This document shows positions 7,037 through 9,541 of a stretch of 9,541 nucleotides of DNA, in pieces. The notes under the pieces are model-generated. The model had not been told where the DNA came from. It searched no databases and worked only from the letters and a program-made list of their open reading frames with translations. The stretch lies in assembly GCA_017631775.1 (NCBI GenBank), contig JAGBSQ010000013.1, positions 1-9,541 of the forward strand. Direction: 5' to 3'. Within the stretch, counting starts at the first letter, position 1; each line of letters opens with the position of its first letter. This stretch comes from Clostridia bacterium (GTDB taxonomy: Bacteria > Bacillota_A > Clostridia > Oscillospirales > CAG-272). A program made the position numbers and the translations under genes.

Positions 7037-7849
7037 ATGCACGAAAATCATAGACAGAGAATGATGGAAAGATGTCAAAAAACAGGTTTTGATTCTTTCG
7101 CCGATCACGAGGTTTTAGAAATGCTACTCTACTATTCTAAACCGCGATGTGACACAAACGAAACGGCACACCTGCTTTTGGAGCGATTTGGGCGCATAGA
7201 CAACGTTTTTGAGGCAACTCCCGAGGAGTTGATGCAAATAGACGGCATCGGGCAGTATAGCGCGGTGCTCATGCAACTCATTCGCGAGTCAGCGCGACGC
7301 TACACAAAAGCGGTTATGCAAAGCCGCAAGCGTTATACAAGCATCCACGACGTAGCAGAGTATGCACACGCCTGTTTTGTAGGCTCCACCACGGAGCAGC
7401 TCTATCTTTTCTTATTTAATAATGGAATGGAAATGATCGATTCCATTCTGCTTGCCACCGGCGCGATTAATAGCGCCGAGATTCCCACACGTTTGATGAT
7501 CGAAAAAGTGATTTTGAAGAAAGCAGCCTGCGCCATTCTCGCACACAATCATCCGCACGGAATGGCGGTGCCTTCCGATAATGATATTCAAGTCACCTAT
7601 CACGCATCCGAGGTGTTGGGATTGATCAACATTCCTCTCCTTGAGCACTTGGTATTTGCCGAAAATCGCTATGCTTGCATTATGAAATCGCATTGCCGTG
7701 TTGGAATCAATTCTTCCACACCTGGTTTTGCACAGCCCAATTCCTTCCTTGTAGATCTCAAAGAGTTCTTAAAGATAGAGGACGAGAATTGCATCATTCG
7801 TGATCCGTTTGAAGAGGCCGAAGCCAAGAAAAACACCCAAAATAACTAA
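7037..7849 (+). CDS. radC: RadC-family JAB/MPN domain protein
   Basis: Member of the RadC family, historically linked to DNA repair although its biochemical role is not settled; often carried by mobile elements. The N-terminal part (1-90) carries a helix-hairpin-helix, PEELMQIDGIGQYSAVLMQL at 62-81. The C-terminal part (about 100-220) is the JAB domain with metal-binding HNHP at 170-173 and PSDND at 179-183, so H170, H172 and D183 are in place. The stretch that usually reads VHPREVF is IPTRLMI here, so the usual glutamate is replaced by leucine; E148 lies a few residues upstream. A polar C-terminal tail of about 45 residues extends beyond the usual length of about 230. ATG 7037 follows AGGG with modest spacing. 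It is co-directional with the S24 repressor and closed by a strong terminator. Confidence 0.88.
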   Translation: MHENHRQRMMERCQKTGFDSFADHEVLEMLLYYSKPRCDTNETAHLLLERFGRIDNVFEATPEELMQIDGIGQYSAVLMQLIRESARRYTKAVMQSRKRYTSIHDVAEYAHACFVGSTTEQLYLFLFNNGMEMIDSILLATGAINSAEIPTRLMIEKVILKKAACAILAHNHPHGMAVPSDNDIQVTYHASEVLGLINIPLLEHLVFAENRYACIMKSHCRVGINSSTPGFAQPNSFLVDLKEFLKIEDENCIIRDPFEEAEAKKNTQNN

Positions 7850-7860
7850 AAAACACAGCA

Positions 7861-7895
7861 AAAAACTGCCAAAACCAAAGGTTTTGGCAGTTTTT
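7861..7895 (+). terminator. Rho-independent terminator of the regulator-radC operon
   Basis: A 16-bp perfect stem, AAAAACTGCCAAAACC and its complement, closes a 3-base AAA loop 11 nt after the radC stop and is followed by a T-rich tract. The A-rich left arm means it could also act on minus-strand transcripts. Confidence 0.93.
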
Positions 7896-8107
7896 GTTTT
7901 GATTGTTTTTAGCCTATGATTGATTTCCTCACGGATTTCTTTTGTTTTATTTAAGATTTTCGTCTTGCCCCGATAGCAATCTCACAGCGCCTTGATGTCT
8001 GCCTGATTTCGGCAGTGCAGGGAATAGGCATTGCTCACCTCTTCCACCACGTTCGCCGCGGTAATTTCTTTTGCGTCGGAGTAGATTTTCGTTCGACCAA
8101 AGCTCAT
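7896..8107 (-). pseudogene. N-terminal remnant of a phage portal protein (SPP1 Gp6-like)
   Basis: From ATG 8105-8107 the minus strand encodes 41 residues, beginning MSFGRTKIYSDAKEITAANV and ending QADIKAL, then TGA at 7982-7984. Reading on in the same frame through the stop gives YRGKTKILNKTKEIREEINH. This pattern (FGRTKIY, KEIT-ENV, N-ADI, YRGK-ILN, KEIR-EIN) is what I recall for the start of SPP1 Gp6-type portal proteins of Firmicutes phages and integrated elements, which form the dodecameric DNA-packaging ring and are 400-500 residues long. Only about 68 codons remain, with one in-frame stop, and the similarity ends at the radC terminator. AGGTGAT gives a good ribosome binding site and a consensus promoter lies just upstream, so the 41-residue peptide could still be made. 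No other phage genes are visible. The family call is from memory of the motif, not a search. Confidence 0.65.
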
Positions 8108-8133
8108 CTAAATCACCTACCTATCATGCTGTC

Positions 8134-8162
8134 ATTATATTCAAATAATTTTGAATTGTCAA
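8134..8162 (-). promoter_or_regulatory. Consensus promoter upstream of the portal remnant, with inverted repeat in the spacer
   Basis: TTGACA (8157-8162) and TATAAT (8134-8139) are exactly 17 bp apart on the minus strand. The spacer contains TTCAAA-N4-TTTGAA (8140-8155), a 6-4-6 inverted repeat filling almost the whole gap between the two boxes, which is a typical place for a repressor operator. The predicted transcript would start about 20 nt before the 41-codon reading frame. Confidence 0.8.
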
Positions 8163-8168
8163 TATAGG

Positions 8169-8219
8169 TAACACGACATATAGTATCGAGCATATTGCTT
8201 GACACAATATACGGTGTTA
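8169..8219. repeat. Nested inverted repeats upstream of the remnant promoter
   Basis: TAACAC (8169-8174) and GTGTTA (8214-8219) form the outer arms of an imperfect inverted-repeat region. Inside it, ATATTG (8192-8197) and CAATAT (8205-8210) pair around TTGACA-containing DNA. The arms are short, so this could be operator DNA, the scar of a deleted element or chance in AT-rich sequence. Confidence 0.4.
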
Positions 8220-8235
8220 AGATGAGGGGTTGAAT

Positions 8236-8266
8236 AAAAAAAGAGCACCCCTTGCGAGGTGCTCTT
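8236..8266 (-). terminator. Rho-independent terminator of the leucine-rich-repeat protein gene
   Basis: AAGAGCACC (8241-8249) pairs with GGTGCTCTT (8258-8266), followed on the minus strand by a run of seven U residues. It begins only 5 nt after the TAA of the minus-strand gene. Confidence 0.93.
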
Positions 8267-8271
8267 GAATT

Positions 8272-9541
8272 TTATTCAGCTATATTGTGATTTGACACAT
8301 CAATATCTCCATTTGTGCAGCGGACGACACAATCTCCAATTTGTTGATTCCAGAGGTCCTCTGTCCACACTTTATGCCAATCTTCCATTGTTCCCTCGTA
8401 GTTGATGACATTCAAAGAAGAACAAATGGCAAATGCATACCAATTGATAGTTGTAAGACTTTTGGGGATATTGATAGTTGTCAGGGAGGTATCCCACGAG
8501 AATGCTGCATTACCAATTATATCAAGGCTATTTCCGATTGTAACGCTTGTCAAACTACCGCAAGCATAGACTGCATACTCACCGATACTTGTTACACTAT
8601 CGGGAATCGTGATGCTTATTAAGTAGTCACATATGTAGAACGCGTAATCACCGATTGCAACAACTCTATACCAAGTTCCATTGTCCTCAAATACAGCAGG
8701 AATAACGAGGTTTTCGTTTGCTTCACCCTTATAGCCAACCATTGCGCGGTTTTCTTGGGTAACAGTGAAATCGGTGGGAACAATAGCCTCGGTGTAGGTA
8801 TAATCGCAAACAGAGCAGGTATATGTAGTATAACCATTCTCGGTTGCGGTGGGGGGGGTTACGGAGGAGGTGTAACTGTGGCCGAGAGCGGGAATAGATT
8901 CTTGTGCTACGAGAACTTCGTTACAAACGGAGCAGTGCTTGCCTTCAGTTTTACCAGCGGTAGTGCAAGTAGGCGCTACCGCCTTGTCAATAACCTCTGT
9001 ATGACCGAAAGGTTTAACGAATTCCTGCGCCTTAATAATTTCGCCACATGCAGAACAATGTTTTCCTTCGGTAAGACCTGTCTCGGTGCAAGTGGGAGCT
9101 ACTGCCTTATCAATAACTTCCGTATGTGTAATGCAAGTGGTTCCATTAGAACAGATAATCTCCGTTACGGTCAATCCAATATCCCAATCTACATCTTTGT
9201 TGATAGTATTCCATTGTGCGGTGGTTCCTTCAAAAGCGATACGTTTCAAGTTTGTGCATTCTTTAAATGCGTTAGCATAGATTCTAGTGACACTATCCGG
9301 TATCGTAATGCTAGTCAAGCTACTACAACCTTCAAATGCACTATGTCCGATACTGGTTACGCTATTTCCAATCGTAACGCTCGTTAGGTTCGTGCAATCA
9401 TGGAATGCATTACTACCGATGCTGGTAACACTATCCGGTATTGTGATACTCGTAAGCGAGATGCAACCGGCAAACATATTATAGTCAATTCTCGTAACAC
9501 TATTAGGAATTATGATGCTTTCAAGACTCTCACAACCACTG
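8272..9541 (-). CDS. BspA-like leucine-rich-repeat protein, 5' end outside window
   Basis: The minus-strand frame is open to the window edge, so the 422 visible codons are the C-terminal part of a longer protein; the methionine at 9475-9477 sits inside a repeat (DYNMFAGC) and is not the start. Repeats of 23 residues with the pattern [19 protein letters not shown] are LRR_5/BspA type, typical of cell-surface or secreted proteins. Counting from that methionine, the layout is: repeats to about 80; a cap-like stretch (FEGTTAQWN through IICSNG, 82-112); two 41-residue copies (118-158, 159-199) plus a diverged third (200-234), each with a CxxC pair; a short linker; a second repeat block (272-360); and a second cap (YEGTMEDWH through VRCTNG, 360-390). 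No sortase signal or membrane anchor is visible at the C-terminus. Function is unknown; adhesion or ligand binding is a family-level guess. Confidence 0.88.
   Translation of the reverse strand, partial: SGCESLESIIIPNSVTRIDYNMFAGCISLTSITIPDSVTSIGSNAFHDCTNLTSVTIGNSVTSIGHSAFEGCSSLTSITIPDSVTRIYANAFKECTNLKRIAFEGTTAQWNTINKDVDWDIGLTVTEIICSNGTTCITHTEVIDKAVAPTCTETGLTEGKHCSACGEIIKAQEFVKPFGHTEVIDKAVAPTCTTAGKTEGKHCSVCNEVLVAQESIPALGHSYTSSVTPPTATENGYTTYTCSVCDYTYTEAIVPTDFTVTQENRAMVGYKGEANENLVIPAVFEDNGTWYRVVAIGDYAFYICDYLISITIPDSVTSIGEYAVYACGSLTSVTIGNSLDIIGNAAFSWDTSLTTINIPKSLTTINWYAFAICSSLNVINYEGTMEDWHKVWTEDLWNQQIGDCVVRCTNGDIDVSNHNIAE
8398..8664 (-). repeat. Second block of 23-residue leucine-rich repeats
   Basis: About four repeat units with the conserved IPDSVTSIG and IGNSL cores, followed by the cap motif YEGTMEDW. 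The alternating order of IPDSVT-type and IGNSV-type units matches the first block. Confidence 0.8.
8881..9126 (-). repeat. Tandem 123-bp repeat encoding a CxxC module
   Basis: Two adjacent 41-codon units (9004-9126 and 8881-9003) share [21 protein letters not shown] and AQE. Each has CxxC (CSAC, CSVC). A third diverged unit follows with GHSYTS and CSVC, ending near 8778. The pattern is known from clostridial surface proteins; the cysteines may bind zinc. Confidence 0.88.
9238..9541 (-). repeat. First block of leucine-rich repeats (69-bp units)
   Basis: Units of 69 bp alternate between IPDSVT and IGNSVT types, giving a 138-bp super-repeat; for instance the string cactatccgg recurs at 9291 and 9429, exactly 138 bp apart. 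The block continues beyond the window edge. Confidence 0.85.

Noticed and set aside
8755..9387. A 210-codon plus-strand frame opposite the leucine-rich-repeat gene
   Set aside because: It is an antisense shadow created by the repetitive coding sequence.
8272..9477. Leucine-rich-repeat gene starting at the ATG at 9475-9477
   Set aside because: The frame and the repeat pattern continue upstream to the window edge, and there is no RBS or promoter at that methionine.
8881..9541. CRISPR-like regular repeats
   Set aside because: The 69-bp and 123-bp periods are whole codon multiples inside a coding frame and give protein repeats, with no short palindromic repeats or unique spacers.

Overview
The window looks like a chromosomal segment from a spore-forming member of the Clostridia (Firmicutes), probably an uncultured or gut-type lineage. 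The evidence is a T-box riboswitch in front of pheS, the sporulation pair gpr-spoIIP, consensus sigma-A promoters with 17-bp spacers, strong AGGAGG-type ribosome binding sites, a TTG start, and a BspA-like leucine-rich-repeat surface protein. The exact genus cannot be read from the sequence.

Layout. Positions 1-1260 (minus strand) hold the 5' 307 codons of pheS with its complete tRNA-Phe T-box leader and promoter. Positions 1303-3640 (minus) hold a self-contained transcription unit: promoter, a hairpin in the leader, a 729-residue lipoprotein of the peptide/oligopeptide solute-binding family, and a terminator. Positions 3660-5723 (plus) hold gpr and spoIIP, which form the usual sporulation pair. 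GPR degrades small acid-soluble spore proteins at germination; SpoIIP degrades peptidoglycan during engulfment. The start of spoIIP is split between two reading frames at a canonical -1 slippery heptamer.

Positions 5717-6203 hold a small minus-strand membrane protein of unknown function that converges on and overlaps the end of spoIIP. A divergent promoter region separates it from 6204-7895 (plus), a two-gene operon of an XRE-type, LexA/CI-like self-cleaving repressor (HTH plus S24 peptidase) and a RadC-family protein, closed by a strong terminator. This could be a small damage-responsive module.

Positions 7896-8271 hold accessory debris: the N-terminal remnant of an SPP1 Gp6-like phage portal protein on the minus strand, interrupted by an in-frame stop but still carrying a consensus promoter and RBS, with inverted repeats around the promoter. 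Positions 8236-9541 (minus) hold the 3' part of a BspA-like leucine-rich-repeat protein with a strong terminator; its 5' end lies outside the window.

I see no rRNA, tRNA, CRISPR array, intact insertion sequence or replication origin. The points most worth a second look are the spoIIP frame break, the promoter-bearing phage portal remnant with operator-like repeats, the repressor-radC operon with a RadC lacking the usual glutamate, and the very short GPR propeptide.
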